A DNA stretch of 64,000 nucleotides from Semisulcospira habei (lineage: Eukaryota; Mollusca; Gastropoda; Semisulcospiridae), in the NCBI GenBank assembly GCA_036245525.1, contig BTPG01000007.1, positions 160,112,059 through 160,176,058 on the forward strand. The letters run 5' to 3'. A program made the translations under genes and the position numbers. Shown here piece after piece: positions 1 to 11,668 of the stretch. The notes under the pieces were generated by a model. It had not been told where the DNA came from, did no database searches, and saw nothing but the letters and a program-made list of their open reading frames with translations. Within the stretch, counting starts at the first letter, position 1. Each line of letters starts with the position of its first letter.

Positions 1-281
1 TTGGTAGCCGGGGCTCCTCCATGTTCTCGGAGTGGCGAAAGCGAATGGCTCCAGTCTCAGGAGAGCCTTATTCCTCCCTTTCGAGGGAAATTCTATGATG
101 TATTTTCTGAAGCTGTGCGTGTGTTGTTTTGTCACATTCAGTGCCTGCATTGTGAAAAGGAAGTAAAAACAGTACATCTTGTTGTTTGCATCAGCTGTTA
201 AAGGGTCGATAATTTCTGATAAGAAACTGAGCCGGAGTACTTATAATGTGTGCTAATTCGTGATTTTTCACCTTACAGCTT

Positions 282-495
282 TTAACCCATTCAGTCCTGA
301 CGCACTACAGCAGGAGATGGGTCGACCATGATAATTCAAGGGTAGTGCCAGATTAGCTTGGCGCCTATCGGTGCCAAGCTATTCTGGCACTGCCCTTGAA
401 TTATCATGATCGATCCATCTCCTGCAACTGGTGCATAGTCATTAGATGACACCTCCAAAATTTGTGAAATACGGCCGTCGGGCTGAATGAGTTAA
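282..495. mobile_element. H1 hairpin MITE (CATTCAG subtype)
   Basis: TTAA at 282-285 and 492-495. Termini CCCATTCAGTCCTGACG / CGTCGGGCTGAATGAG, core GATAATTCAAGGGTAGTGCC in both arms. The inner arms differ (ATTAGC left, CTATTC right). Same subtype as 59828-60041. Confidence 0.8.
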
Positions 496-693
496 TTGAA
501 GGTAGTAGGCTGGCCGAGCAGACGAAAAAGGACCAACACACGACGGATTGTAATTCAGCCTTCAGAGTCCAACACCAAGCTTGCATTGGCGCTTTCAACT
601 TTAAAGTCGGAATCCATTTCCCAAACTGCCGGACGCTGTAGCCAAAATCCCGCGGACGTCCTGTGAAAGTGTAGATGGCTCCTGCCTCACCCA

Positions 694-759
694 TCAGGAG
701 GCATGGATTCATATGAGCCCCTGCGAACGCAGGGGCTCTCATGAATCTATGCCTCTTGC
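694..759. repeat. H4 hairpin
   Basis: 66-bp palindrome around GAGCCCCTGC/GCAGGGGCTC; consensus arm GCAAGAGGCATAGATTCTC. Confidence 0.8.
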
Positions 760-993
760 GGATGAAAGGACCTCCTCTCGACAAACTGGCTGTGTTGCCT
801 TTGGATTAGGCGTCTATCCTGTGCTGTTGGTGACAGTTCTCCCTTGCCTCGTCATCTCGATTGGATTTCAGAGGCTTTCGCTTATGCAAGACTCGTGCTT
901 TTACCCTGAGCGCGTTCTCCACACACAGCTCTTTTGTGTGTTCTTGAGCCGAGTTTTGTGCCGCGACCTTTGCCACCTGGGGGCCGGAAGCAG

Positions 994-1085
994 GAGTGGG
1001 CTCAGTCCTGCGCCAGCCACTAAGCAAGGTGTTCCGCTTCAGCGGATCACCTTGCTTAGTGGCTGGCGCAAGACTGAGCTCACTC
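994..1085. repeat. H7 hairpin
   Basis: CTGCGCCAGCCACTAAGCAA arm and its complement around GTGTTCCGCTTCAGCGGATCA; 92 bp. Confidence 0.85.
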
Positions 1086-1283
1086 GTGCCACTGACACCT
1101 GCTCCTGAATTGTCCCAGATCCGTCTCGAGTGCCTAGTATCCAGTTCTTCATGCAGTCCTTTCCTATCTGCACCTACATAGAGTCACATGCGCGCTGGCA
1201 GAGACTAGGGCTCGCAAGTATGTGCATCTATTCCTGTTTCTGACCGAGATCTGATCTAGCTGCAACTTAAAACTTTTTTTTTC

Positions 1284-1317
<34 letters not shown>

Positions 1318-1554
1318 GGATGATGACCTACTAACACAGGTCACTCGTACAGCTGTAGGGCTGCCAGGATCGATCCATCTCCACAGTTTCACGTTGAGTA
1401 ACAAGAGACGCAGCAGGAGAGGCTGACTACCGCTGTGCTCACTTTGGTGAAACAAACACATTCTTTTTGCTAGGATGAACGCCGACAATTCCTCGAAATC
1501 AGGGGGTGTCCACTCTATATAGGTTCACAGACCTGTTGCAGACTTCGGTTACAT

Positions 1555-1647
1555 GAGTGGTCCTACTCCTGCACATGCCACTAAGCAAGGTGCTCCGCTA
1601 TAGCGAAGCACCTTGCGTAGTGGCTTGCGCAGGATCTAAACTCACTC
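1555..1647. repeat. H7 hairpin
   Basis: GCCACTAAGCAAGGTGCTCC / AAGCACCTTGCGTAGTGGC. Confidence 0.8.
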
Positions 1648-1885
1648 TTGCAGCAGGCTTTAGGTGTTTTGTCTTTCTGTGTAATTTGTTCTGTGGACAG
1701 GTGTATAAAAAAACACGTCGGTACGGCGCATTAGCGTTGGACACCGGTGGTTTTTTGTTGTTGACCCCCCCACAGTGTTTTATTGTGTACCTGTTTGTGG
1801 CTGTGTAATTGTAGCACTCTTACTTGTGTACTTCGACAGAAGCATCTCGATTGTCTGCTAGTGAGGTCTTCTCAGAAAGTTTGGC

Positions 1886-1954
1886 CACACTGGTCGTCTT
1901 CCCTCGATTCGCTACTGCTGATAGCGGTAGCGGATGGAGGGAAACAACCAGTGC
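1886..1954. repeat. H9 inverted repeat
   Basis: CACTGGTCGTCTTCCCTCGA / GGAGGGAAACAACCAGTG around CTACTGCTGATAGCGGTAG. Confidence 0.75.
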
Positions 1955-2402
1955 GAACTTTGATTCGACAGACTCGCGTGGCCATTTTCTGCCCCAGACC
2001 TGTAGTTTGTTTCTACTGTTTGTCGTACAGATTGGGGTTTTATTGTTTCCCACGTATTTTGACGGTATTTGTTGCCACTTCATCCTGCGTTTTACCAGAG
2101 TGTACAGATTAGGCTAAGCGTACCGATGACACCGTCTGCCCCGTGAAGCCCAAAGATGGCAAGTCCACTTTCGTGAAAAGAAAGTTTTCATTGTATAAAA
2201 AAATCTTCCTTTATCACAAAAATGGACTTAGTGGGGTTTTTTTGTGTCTTCTCGTGGCAGGCCCCGCCCTGCCTCCCAGTGCCACAGACCTCCACCCCCC
2301 CCCCCCCCCACCCCTGTGCCTCAGGAAGAGCTAGTGCTAGCTTCTGTCTCATGGGCTTATGAGAATCTGTGCTTCCCTACATGGGGCAGGCTAAATGTGC
2401 AA

Positions 2403-2606
2403 TTAACCCTTATCATTCTGATACACCCATTGCTTGAAATAAATTTGACTGATAGTTCAAGGGTGGTGCCAGAATAGCTTTACGCCAAGCTATTCTGGCA
2501 CCACCCTTAAACGAAAACGGTTGATCTGTCTCCTAATCTGTAATGTAGCCTTCATAAGACAACAAGCACACTTTTTAAAAATCGGCTTCAGGATGTAATG
2601 GGTTAA
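2403..2606. mobile_element. H3 hairpin MITE
   Basis: TTAA at both ends, terminus CCCTTATCATTCTGATACAC, core TAGTTCAAGGGTGGTGCCAG / CTGGCACCACCCTTAAAC. Confidence 0.82.
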
Positions 2607-2937
2607 TACTATCATGCTTCCGTCAGACAGGCTGCGTGTAGACCCGTTCTGCTTCACCTGGGAGTCAGCTTAGCTTTCTGCAGGTGTTGACCTTTCTAGC
2701 GTGGCATTTTCCTCTCGGAGGCTCGCCGCTTATCTTTCATTCGCTATCGCTGTTTTATGGAGTGACCCCAGACGATTTCCTCACTCTCAGGCATCAAACC
2801 TTGGCCGATCTCTGCCAAGATGAAGTATAAAATGACATTCGCTCCTGCAAGGGCATTTGAAAATCTGCACGCCTTTGATGAAAGGGGATGGCCGACTGAT
2901 CAAGCTGTTTGGCGATAGCACCTGGGGCCAGTTGCCT

Positions 2938-3029
2938 GAGTGAGCTATGTCCTGCGCCAGCCATTAAGCAAGGTGCTCCGCTACAGCGGAGCACCTTGCT
3001 TAGTGGCTGGCGCAGAACTAAGCTCACTC
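2938..3029. repeat. H7 hairpin
   Basis: AAGGTGCTCCGCTACAGCGG centre; the flanks GTTGC / GCAAC extend the pairing. Confidence 0.85.
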
Positions 3030-3182
3030 ATGCAACTTGCTCCTGGACCAAACACCCAACAACCTGATCCCTTAGTGGAGCACTATTAGGAGGACGAGCA
3101 GAAAGAGGTATATGGAGATCCTTGTGGATGAATCTGTATCTAACCACCGCATCTGCAGAAGCTCATGTAAATCTGTGCATTG

Positions 3183-3249
3183 CATGCCAGTCTCTGATTT
3201 TAAACCTCGCGGCTTCGAGCCATGAGGTCTGAAATCACAGACTAGCGCA
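3183..3249. repeat. H6 inverted repeat
   Basis: GCCAGTCTCTGATTTTAAAC / GTCTGAAATCACAGACTAGC. Confidence 0.65.
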
Positions 3250-3686
3250 TAGTTTATAAAGAAAGTCTAGAATTCCTGCAAGTGGACTGCTTTTACTGAT
3301 ATAAATAATCCAGTGTTTTTCGGGCTACGGGTCGGCGCCCGAGGAACATAAACATGAACGATTCCAGCAAGCGCAAGTGCAAGGACGTATGAAACTCTGT
3401 GCCAAAGGCTTGCAGACAGTCTTCACTGAGGAGTTCATCCGCCTTCCAGAGAGTCCCGTTATCATGGCAGAAAGCATGCATGTTCCGATGCGCCACGCTC
3501 TGACCGTCTCTTAACGATAACTCTTTGAGTTGAGTCAGCTAAGATCTTGAACCTTGGAGTCAGCGATGTTTTCTGAGCTTTTCCTGTATTCTGTGCATTA
3601 GCTTAGTTTCTCAGGTGAAGAGTTGCGGACCATAGAAATTCTGTTCTTGAGTCTGTCACGTAGTCCTGACCATTTGTCATCCAAGT

Positions 3687-3760
3687 GTTCCGGTCCAAAA
3701 ACACAGACCAGCACACTGGTACTGTCGTAGCGTCTTCGGACCAAAGATTCTACGACAGTA
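3687..3760. repeat. H6 right arm plus small palindrome
   Basis: GGTCCAAAAACACAGACCAG, then CTGTCGTAG...CTACGACAG (3722-3759). Confidence 0.5.
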
Positions 3761-3849
3761 GCTTTGTGAGACGGCGTGTCTGCTCGAGTCGCATTATAGT
3801 GTTGGTTCTGTGCCGTACGGTCAGTAGTTGTTCAAGGGAACCTTCTAGA

Positions 3850-4063
3850 TTAACCCGTTTAGCCCCGGGCGCCCTGCAGCAGGAGATGGATTGATCATGA
3901 TAATTTAAGGGTAGTGCCAGATGTGCTTGGCGCCTTCAGGCGCCAAGCTCATCTGGCGCTACCCTTGAATTGTCATGGTCAATCCACCTCCTGCAACTGG
4001 TACATAGTCGTTCAGTAACACTTCCAAAATTTAGGAAATGCACCCGTGGGGCTAAAGGGTTAA
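3850..4063. mobile_element. H1 hairpin MITE
   Basis: TTAA at both ends. Terminus CCCGTTTAGCCCC and its complement. It sits in the first copy of a short tandem duplication whose second copy (about 4078-4125) keeps the empty TTAA site. Confidence 0.85.
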
Positions 4064-4261
4064 TGTGATAGTTCTAGTAGTTGTTCATGGGAACCTTCAA
4101 GATTAATGTGATAGTTGCAGTGTCTCTCCGTCTGTGTGATTTCTTGTGTGATGTGTCGCTGTCAGTCTGTCAGAGTTGGGGATGACCATGCGAATGGATG
4201 AAGTGAACGTTTTGGTGCTCCAGTTTTGACGTCCATCGTCCGTCGTCTTCCGCGGATGTTT

Positions 4262-4316
4262 TTAACCCTTTGGCTGTCGGTAGTGGTCTGTCCACTGCCG
4301 ACAACCAAAGAGTTAA
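4262..4316. mobile_element. H5 hairpin MITE, short
   Basis: TTAA at both ends, CCCTTTGGCTGTCGGTAGTG and its near-complement; no long inner arm. Confidence 0.75.
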
Positions 4317-4648
4317 AACTCGAAGCATTTCGGTCGGCTTTACCTTGATAGGGATAGAAGTATGACATTTACTAAAAAAATCGGCGGTTACTGAGAGCTT
4401 CAATGAGCGTTGTTGCCTGGTATCAAAAACTTAAATCCTTTAATCGTATCTCTAGGGGGGGGGGGGGGGGGGGGGCTTTCCTATTTCTTCTACCTTTTGC
4501 CTCTCATCCACGTTTGCTGTGCTGTGTACAGATTTGTGTTTGACGTGCATTGTACCACGTCGTTATTGTACGCGGATTTGTTCCCTACTTTGTCGCTGTC
4601 AAGAAAAAGGAAACAGGCATCTTGCGCTGGAGCAGATTTCTTCCGTCT

Positions 4649-4714
4649 GCAAGAAGCATAGATTCTCATGAGCCCCTGCAGTCGCAGGGGCCCATGAGAA
4701 TCTATGCTTCTTGC
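4649..4714. repeat. H4 hairpin
   Basis: Private pair AAGAAGCATAG / CTATGCTTCTT mirrored in both arms. Confidence 0.85.
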
Positions 4715-5444
4715 CAGCGTGGATGTGTCCCTTTTGACATCGCCAGAGAAGATGGTGGAGATTTGCGCGTGCCTCTGGGGACAGGGAATTGATAGTCCTT
4801 ACCTGCGTGACCTGAGGAAGAAGGGAGTGTCCGCGCCCATTGAGAACATGCAGCCTTCACGAGCAGTCTCTTGGCAAACGTCAGAGTTTCTGTTACAGCT
4901 CGGGAAGCACAGATCCTCATGGGCAAGCCGCAACTGCAGAATGCGTGTCTCATTTGAATTCTGAAGACTTGGAAATCGTCCTGACTTTAGCGTGTATTTC
5001 AGTCCTCAGAGTGGTAAAAATCGCGTCTGTTCTTGAACTGAAGATTGTTACACATTATCTCTGCCCTGTGGACACAGTGAAAATCTTGATTTTACAAAAA
5101 TAAACGTAATTATTGTCTTCAGTAATAGTACTGTCTTCAGAGGTCAGAAACGCATCACGTTACGTAGTGCACACTGATTCGAATGCATTGCCCATTGAGC
5201 GTTGGTTTGTTTTTTTTCCGGAGCACCTGGGATTTAACGGTTTCTGATAGAGGCTAATGGTTGCCATTGACATATATTTTCGTGTGCTCTGGCGGAGGCA
5301 GTCCACGTGGTCCAGAACCCGCGATTGTGTGACGGCTCGCGACATTCGCCAAACAGCGCGGACACGGGGTTTGATGTTTACCGCTAGCCAGCAGTCCCCC
5401 CAGATGAGTGACCCTCCCTGTCCCTCACTCGGACCCTTCCATCT

Positions 5445-5509
5445 GCAAGAGGCACAGATTATCATGAGCCCCTGCATCGCAGGGGCTCATGAGAATCTCT
5501 GCCTCTTGC
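5445..5509. repeat. H4 hairpin
   Basis: GCAAGAGGCACAGATTATC / GAGAATCTCTGCCTCTTGC. Confidence 0.8.
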
Positions 5510-5639
5510 GTCTTTTTTTTTTTGGGGGGGGAACCGAACCATTTTGCCCACTGATTTTCATGCGGAGAAAGTGGTCCGTTTTGAACGTTTGTATCTTTTT
5601 CTTGGTCTCGTCTGTATCGAAAAGCCCCACGCCTTCAGT

Positions 5640-5703
5640 AAGAGGCATAGATTCTCATGAGCACATGCATCGGCATGGGCTCATGATAATCTATGCCTCT
5701 TGC
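5640..5703. repeat. H4 hairpin
   Basis: Private ATGCATCGGCAT loop, arms otherwise paired. Confidence 0.8.
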
Positions 5704-6355
5704 GGGTTTTTTTTTACTGTGTGTGTGTGTGTGTGTGTGTGGAAACGACCCACTTCACCCAACGATTTTCATGCGGAGTTCAACGCCCGTGTCTGTTCTC
5801 GTCTGCATCGCAAAGCACACACGCTCCATCCCAGTTGGTTTCAGAGGGTGTGAACTGGTTCGTCAGGTATTTCGGATCTCCTTTCCAGCAATGTCTTGCG
5901 GGGGAGCGAGCGTAGCGGTTGTTCGTTGAGATCTGGCAGTTCTGCTTTAATTGAAACACGCAGCTACTCACAGCTAAATTTTCGTGGTACCACTACCAGA
6001 CTGTTCTTTGAGATGCGACTCGTGTTGTTACCCTTCACGTTTCCGCTGCCGACACGCAAAGGGTTGAGAGAACTTGTTTATTCGTCACTGTGGCTGGTTT
6101 TATTGGTTCTCTTCTTTAGCAGTGTCGTTTGTGGTTATTCGTCGAGATCTGGTCCTTCTTCTGCTTGATTAAAATACGTCCGGCAGCTTTTCCACAGCAG
6201 AATTTCGTCTCCTCTGTCGTCCTTTGCAATATAACAGTGTTCTTTGATGTTTTCGTCCTCGTAAGAAATAACGTATCCGTGTGCCTGGCTTCGTCAGTTC
6301 TCGTCACCAGCTTTGGGTTGTGTTTTTCATAATCTGCCTTTTCCTCTTCTGCTTG

Positions 6356-6541
6356 ACACATTTAGCCCCGCGACCATGCAGCAGGGGATGGATTGGTCAT
6401 GATAATTCAAGGGTAGTGCCAGATGAGCTTGGCGCCTACCCTTGAATTATTATGATCAATCCATCTCCTACAACTGGAACACAGTCGTTAAACGACGCCT
6501 CCTAAAGTTTGGAAATGCGGCTGTGGGGTTAAGACGGTTAA
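6356..6541. mobile_element. H1 hairpin MITE, centre deleted
   Basis: The right TTAA is at 6538-6541; the left end is degraded. GAGCTTGGCGCC is followed directly by TACCCTTGAATT, so part of the right inner arm is lost. Confidence 0.7.
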
Positions 6542-7133
6542 TTAGTGCATCTGCTTTCAACGACTGAGTTTCCCCTCAGATATCGACACATCATTTGTAG
6601 AATTTATTTATTTATTTATTTATTTATTTTATGGTTGAGACGTGGCGCGTCGTTAGAAAGAACTTGCTCGTGTGGCCAGTTTCATCGTTTTGCACACACA
6701 GTCAGCGAGGGTCTGATCGGGGTTTGATTTACGATCGTGGAGAACTTCTTTTTGTGTGTCGAGTGGACCTGTGCTTCGCGGCACCCCGCAACGCTGGGAG
6801 ATTTATGAAGTAGCGATTGTGTTTGGCTTCACTTCATGATTGTTATTTCGTTAAGCTCTCGGTGCTCAGCAGTTGAAAGAGAGAAGAAAAAAATGAATTT
6901 GCGTGCTTAATCAGTATTAAAATTGGTTTAGCGCCAGGAAACTTCAGTCACTCGATAAGAGACAGCCATTTCTTGCGCTTGTGGTGTAGAAAAACAGTGC
7001 GTGTTGTTGATGTGTATAGAATCGTGTAGCTAAACCAGAGAAATTTAATCATTGTGAAGATGTACCTGTGTCTGGTCTTGTCACCATGAGGCCGGCCTCG
7101 TCTTGTAGCTGGCAAACGCTATGTGCACGGATT

Positions 7134-7191
7134 TGTGTGCTGGTCTGTGATTTTGGATGGCCGCAAGGTCCAAATTCACAGGCCAGCACAC
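7134..7191. repeat. H6 inverted repeat
   Basis: GTGTGCTGGTCTGTGATTTT / AATTCACAGGCCAGCACAC. Confidence 0.8.
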
Positions 7192-7357
7192 TTTTTTCTA
7201 TACGGGGAGACTTGATTTGCGGGACCCGGGGTCGACTGTGTATCAAGTGTGCCATCAGTCTGTCGTGCGTGCTGTACGGACTTCTTTGGGGGTGCCTTTG
7301 TAGACGAAACGCTTGACGGGCCCCGCCGCCTGAGATGCGAAGATGCGAATGTTGTCA

Positions 7358-7424
7358 GCAAGAGGCGCAGATCCTCATAAACCCACGCTTCGTGCATGGG
7401 CCTATGAGGCTCTGTGCCTCACGC
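7358..7424. repeat. H4 hairpin, worn
   Basis: AGAGGCGCAGATCCTCATAA / CTATGAGGCTCTGTGCCTC. A more decayed relative may lie at 7548-7616. Confidence 0.65.
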
Positions 7425-7753
7425 AGAGGGTAACGTTCGACACAGGAGTGGGTAGTCATTGAGAAGGATCGGTTACAGCCTTTCAACATTGCACTGGTGT
7501 GTCGACCATGTCGTTTGAGGACGGAACACAGATGCTTCTGCGGCTGGTCTAAGAGGCTATGATCCTCCTGGACCGCTGCAAACTACCGGGAATCATGATG
7601 GTCAGTGCCTCTCGTTGATGACCTGGAGTGTCTCAGTGACTCTCAGATGGAATTGGACACTTGTGCTACATACCTGTACAAGCTCAGGCCTCACGAGTAG
7701 CGTTCGAAGCGTGCACCTTTTTTCCCTCGTCTCTTGGCTAAGCCCTATCCATT

Positions 7754-7819
7754 GGCAAAAGGCCTAGATTCTCATGAGTCCCTGCTATCGAAGGGGCTCA
7801 TGAGAATCATGCCTTTTAC
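7754..7819. repeat. H4 hairpin
   Basis: Private AAAAGGCCTAG / ATGCCTTTTA pair in the outer arms. Confidence 0.75.
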
Positions 7820-8277
7820 GTGGTGAAGTCGGTTCCGTTTCCTTATTCCTACGACATCTTTGTTGCCTCGAACGGGGGAAGGCGTCGCGGTTTACGAAAT
7901 AAACGTGCAAAGGTTACAAGGTAAACCAGTGTTTTAGCGTGTGCTTCCAGTCACACGGAGGACCTTCAGAGTGCCCAGCAAGGACGCTGTTCACTTAGTT
8001 TTACTGGGTCTGTGTGTTTGAACTGGCCCGGGATGAATGCTTCTTAAGCGTATGAGCAGTGAACAGAAAGCTTTACCAAATGACTAGTACTAAGGTGTGA
8101 TAAGCCGGATACTCGGGTTTACTCATTGTTGAAATGCGAATGATGAGAGACTGTGAGATCGCGAGGTTGTCGGGACGTGTGGTGAAACATAGCATGTGTA
8201 TTTGTGTTCTACTCGTGGACTTACTGAGGCGATACGTAAAGCATAATGAGAATTTACGACACTGGAGCTAATTGCAT

Positions 8278-8370
8278 GAGCGAGCTTAGTCCTGCGCCAG
8301 CCACTAAGCAAGGTGCGCCGCTATAAGCAGCGCACCTTGCTTAGTGGTTGGCGCAGGACTAAGCTTGCTC
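8278..8370. repeat. H7 hairpin 245 bp upstream of the MYO18 start
   Basis: Private GTGCGCCGC / GCAGCGCAC and GAGCGAGCTT / AAGCTTGCTC variants, both mirrored. It could lie within the 5' UTR or promoter. Confidence 0.85.
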
Positions 8371-8615
8371 ATGCAACCACTCCCAGGAGCGTGCCATCTG
8401 AGCCGTGTAACACATCCTGCTCATGTGTTGTTGTTTTTTTTCTGTTGAGAATAGTTTCGGTTACGCGGAATGGAAACGTAACAGGCGAACTGCGCCATTC
8501 TAAAAATCTTATCGTTTCTTAGACTTCGCAATGTGATATGACGCAGTCTGTGTACGATCTGCACAGAGAGAACTTAGAACTGTGTAGAGAGACTTTTGAA
8601 CTACTCGCGTGAAAC

Positions 8616-9806
8616 ATGGCTAGCGAGCTTGGTCCCATCTGTGAGAATGAGCAAGTGGTGTTCTCCCCTGGCGAGAGCATGGAGAGTCTGTCCACGCTGG
8701 ACGGCAGGACGACTCCAGTGGGCCACAGGCACGTGTCTAACGGTACCTGTGACACGAAGAGCAGTTTGAGTCGCAGTCAGTCCAGTAACCTGGGCAGTGG
8801 GGCCTCAGGCGCCAGCACACCGGGCCGATCAGCCGGCCTGCACAGACAGAACAGCGCTCCGCAACTTCAGCGGATGGACAGATCGTTCCGCAACAAACGC
8901 CTGGGCAGCTCGGAGTCCGTCAACTCCCGCAGCCGACAGGGCAGCACAGAGTCCGTCAACTCGGACAGTCCCGCCTCACGTACCGCTCGCTGTCCGGCCT
9001 GCTCCCACAACTCCCATGACGATGTCGGCCCATTGGCACACGGCAGGAGTTCACCAGCGTTCGGCTCTGGCAGAACCTCCCCGGCCATCCTCCAGAGAAG
9101 GACCAACCTCAGGCGCAACCACAACCATTCCGGGGACACTGTTCAGTCCAGCAGCAGCTTCAGTGCCGCAGATCGCAGGCGGAGCCTCAGGAGGACTGGG
9201 GTGGATAAAAATAACAGCTTTGGTGAGGCGGACCAGCCCTCTAGAAGTCGGGCCTCAGATGGGAACCACAATAACAGTTTTAATGAAGCGGACTTGCCCG
9301 TTCGAAGGAAAAGAAATGAGGTCAATTCTGTGAGTGAGGATAACAGTGCAGACCAAAGTGTCTTTAGTTCTAGAGGACGAAGCGAACGCACGGATGGTGG
9401 GGACCACAGTGCTGCTGGTCCTAGCACAACCTGTAGTTACTTGGCGCCCACGGCAGCCTCCAGTCGAAAGAGAAGCGATAGAATCAGTGACAGTGCAGAG
9501 CATCCCCCAGACCAGCGCTCGGACATTGACCGCAGGATCAAGGCTGCAACGGAAGCCAGGAGTAAGCGCAGAAGTGAGCGGAAATCTCGGACGTTGCAAA
9601 ACTTGAACAAGGCTCAGGCCAACAGTGCGACGGATCGTACCAGGAACAGTTTTGGCGCGGCCGATTCTAGAGCGCGATTACGCAGTGAGAAAATTGCGGA
9701 TGGTGCCAGTGCCTCAACGTCGCTCACCAGGGGGCGCAGTTCCTTTTTGGACCTGGACAAGCTTCTGTTGGAAGCCAGGGCCAAGCAAAACGGAGAAAGC
9801 CAACAG
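8616..9806 (+). CDS. MYO18A-like: MYO18 exon 1: start codon and disordered Ser/Arg-rich head (residues 1-397)
   Basis: The ATG at 8616 has a good context (AAACATGG) and an in-frame TGA six bases upstream (8610-8612), so the start is well fixed unless an upstream exon splices in. The exon ends ...CAACAG|GTAATC in phase 0. The product is low-complexity: Ser, Arg, Asn and Asp rich, without a recognisable PDZ domain. A short motif [SN]SFxxAD recurs at residues 180, 200, 220 and 344, the first three exactly 20 residues apart. A pair SSESVNS/STESVNS lies near residues 98-116. A hydrophobic patch [10 protein letters not shown] near 378-387 may form a helix just before the SH3-like fold. Base composition and codon use are GC-richer than the flanks. 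Confidence 0.9.
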
Positions 9807-10838
9807 GTAATCATCAGTCTATTTTGCCTTTAACGGGTATGTTTAATAATACAATCACCTCAAGGCGCCAAGCTAATCTGGCACTACCCTTGAACTATCA
9901 GGGTCTGTCCGTTTCCCGGACATGGTACAAAAGGAGTTAGGCTGACAGAAGCACTCAGACTTTGATCGTATACATTTTTTCGAACGCAATTTAAGAAACA
10001 AAAAACAAAAACAAAAATCATTGCGTGTTGTACAGGTGTGACCAGTTCATAATTCTGTGAAAACACATTGTTTCATAATGTTTCATGCAGTGTAAAGTCA
10101 AACAACACTTTAAAAATATTTCGAAAGCTAAAGTTAATGAGCAAAACCTCAAAGTAGTGAACACTTTCGTGAAATATTTCGGTCCCCCCCCCCCCCCCCC
10201 AACTTCTATCACAGATCAGTGATTCTAAACACCCATAAATTGCTTTGAGTCCATAAATTAGTGGACGTTCGGCGTGAGATGGGTGCCGGTGGGTGGGAGA
10301 GTTAAATCTTAGTGTGTGTGTGTGTGGGGGGGGGTTCTCTGCATAACTGTCAACTGATTAAATGATTTCCTGAAGGATCTCTCATTCACCCCAGTTCAGG
10401 ACCTCTTGCCATCTTGACTTGCCTCAAGACTATAAAACGCCCGGTAGCTCATTCCGGTGTGAAAACTACATCTGCAAGAGGCATAGATTCTACTGAGCCC
10501 CTGCATTCGCAGGGGCTCATGAAAATCTATGCCTCCTGCTGGTCGAGATGGGAGCCGTGTGTTTCTCGGATCGGAAAATGAAATATTCGATGTTGAGGGT
10601 TGAGAGTATGACTAGATGGTCTCGTCTGCTGAAAAACTTTAATCAGTTCTCGCTAAGGTCAGCTGCTTCAGTACTTGGCTACTTGACCGTTTTACTCTAC
10701 CCAACCCCTTCCGCCCTCCCGCCGCCCCCCCCCCCTCACTCCTCCGCTCTTCTCCCCCCCCTTCCCCCTCCCCCCTTCCCCCTCCCCCCTTCCCCCTCCC
10801 CCCTTCCCGATCCCCCTCCCCCCCCCCCCCGCCCACCT

Positions 10839-10872
<34 letters not shown>

Positions 10873-11459
10873 GGGACTTTGGTGGGGTTAACTACTTTTT
10901 AGTTCCCAGGGTCATCCTGGTCAGCCCCACAGGGTGGGTTTTTCCCTCTATTCTGGGGCATGTGTTTCTGTCTACCTTTGGTCCATTCACCTGTATTTGC
11001 CTTTTTAAAACTCTCCCTACTGTCTGCACTGCCTGTAGCTCTTGATATTGGATGTGTGACATTGCTAAAATGGTCTTAGCTTTATTTAGGCCCTATGTCG
11101 TAGGTTTATTTAACTCATTCTACCCCAACACCAAAATCCTTAAATTTTGCCCCTGTCCTCTCAAGACCGCATTGCAGCGCAGGACACAGATCGACCATGA
11201 TAGTTCAAGGGTGATGCCAGAATAGCTTGGCGCCCGTAGGCCCCAAGATATTCTGGCATCACCTTTAAACTATCATGGTCGATCCTTATCCTGCTGTGGT
11301 GTGTCTGGGGTAGAATGAGTTAACGTATTGGACCGGCTGGCGACATACATTCAATGTTCTGTTTAGTTTTTTTTTCACAAGCAGTGCAGGCACGTCCTGA
11401 GAAAGTCTTGTTGCTGTCGTGACGTTAAGCAATGTACAATCAATCTCTCTCTCTCTCTC

Positions 11460-11515
<56 letters not shown>

Positions 11516-11598
11516 CATAATATAAAATGTGTAATTATGATATACCACCATGCTCTTGTCAGCTTCTTGAAAGTGAGAGAGAGGACACTCACGCATAT

Positions 11599-11668
<70 letters not shown>

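Larger units (their letters stand above)
1..8615. other. 5' flank of MYO18: no gene seen
   Basis: No coding exon was recognised. The stretch holds four H7 hairpins, H4, H1, H6 and H9 copies, G/C homopolymer runs (about 1286-1316, 2296-2310, 4456-4482), (GT)n at 5719-5742 and (TTTA)n at 6601-6630. Between these (for example 1090-1550, 1960-2400, 4720-5440, 5800-6350, 6640-7130, 7830-8270) nothing recognisable is seen. The last few hundred bases must contain 5' UTR or promoter, but no TATA box or other landmark is convincing. TTCTTAG near 8514-8520 could be an acceptor of a 5' UTR exon. Confidence 0.6.

Noticed and set aside
4649..5703. Regularly repeated H4 palindromes considered as a CRISPR array
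   Set aside because: Spacing is irregular, copies diverge, the host is eukaryotic and there are no cas-like genes.
10548..11045. 165-codon Pro/Ser frame
   Set aside because: Translation of a C/T simple-sequence tract and the start of a SINE-like repeat.
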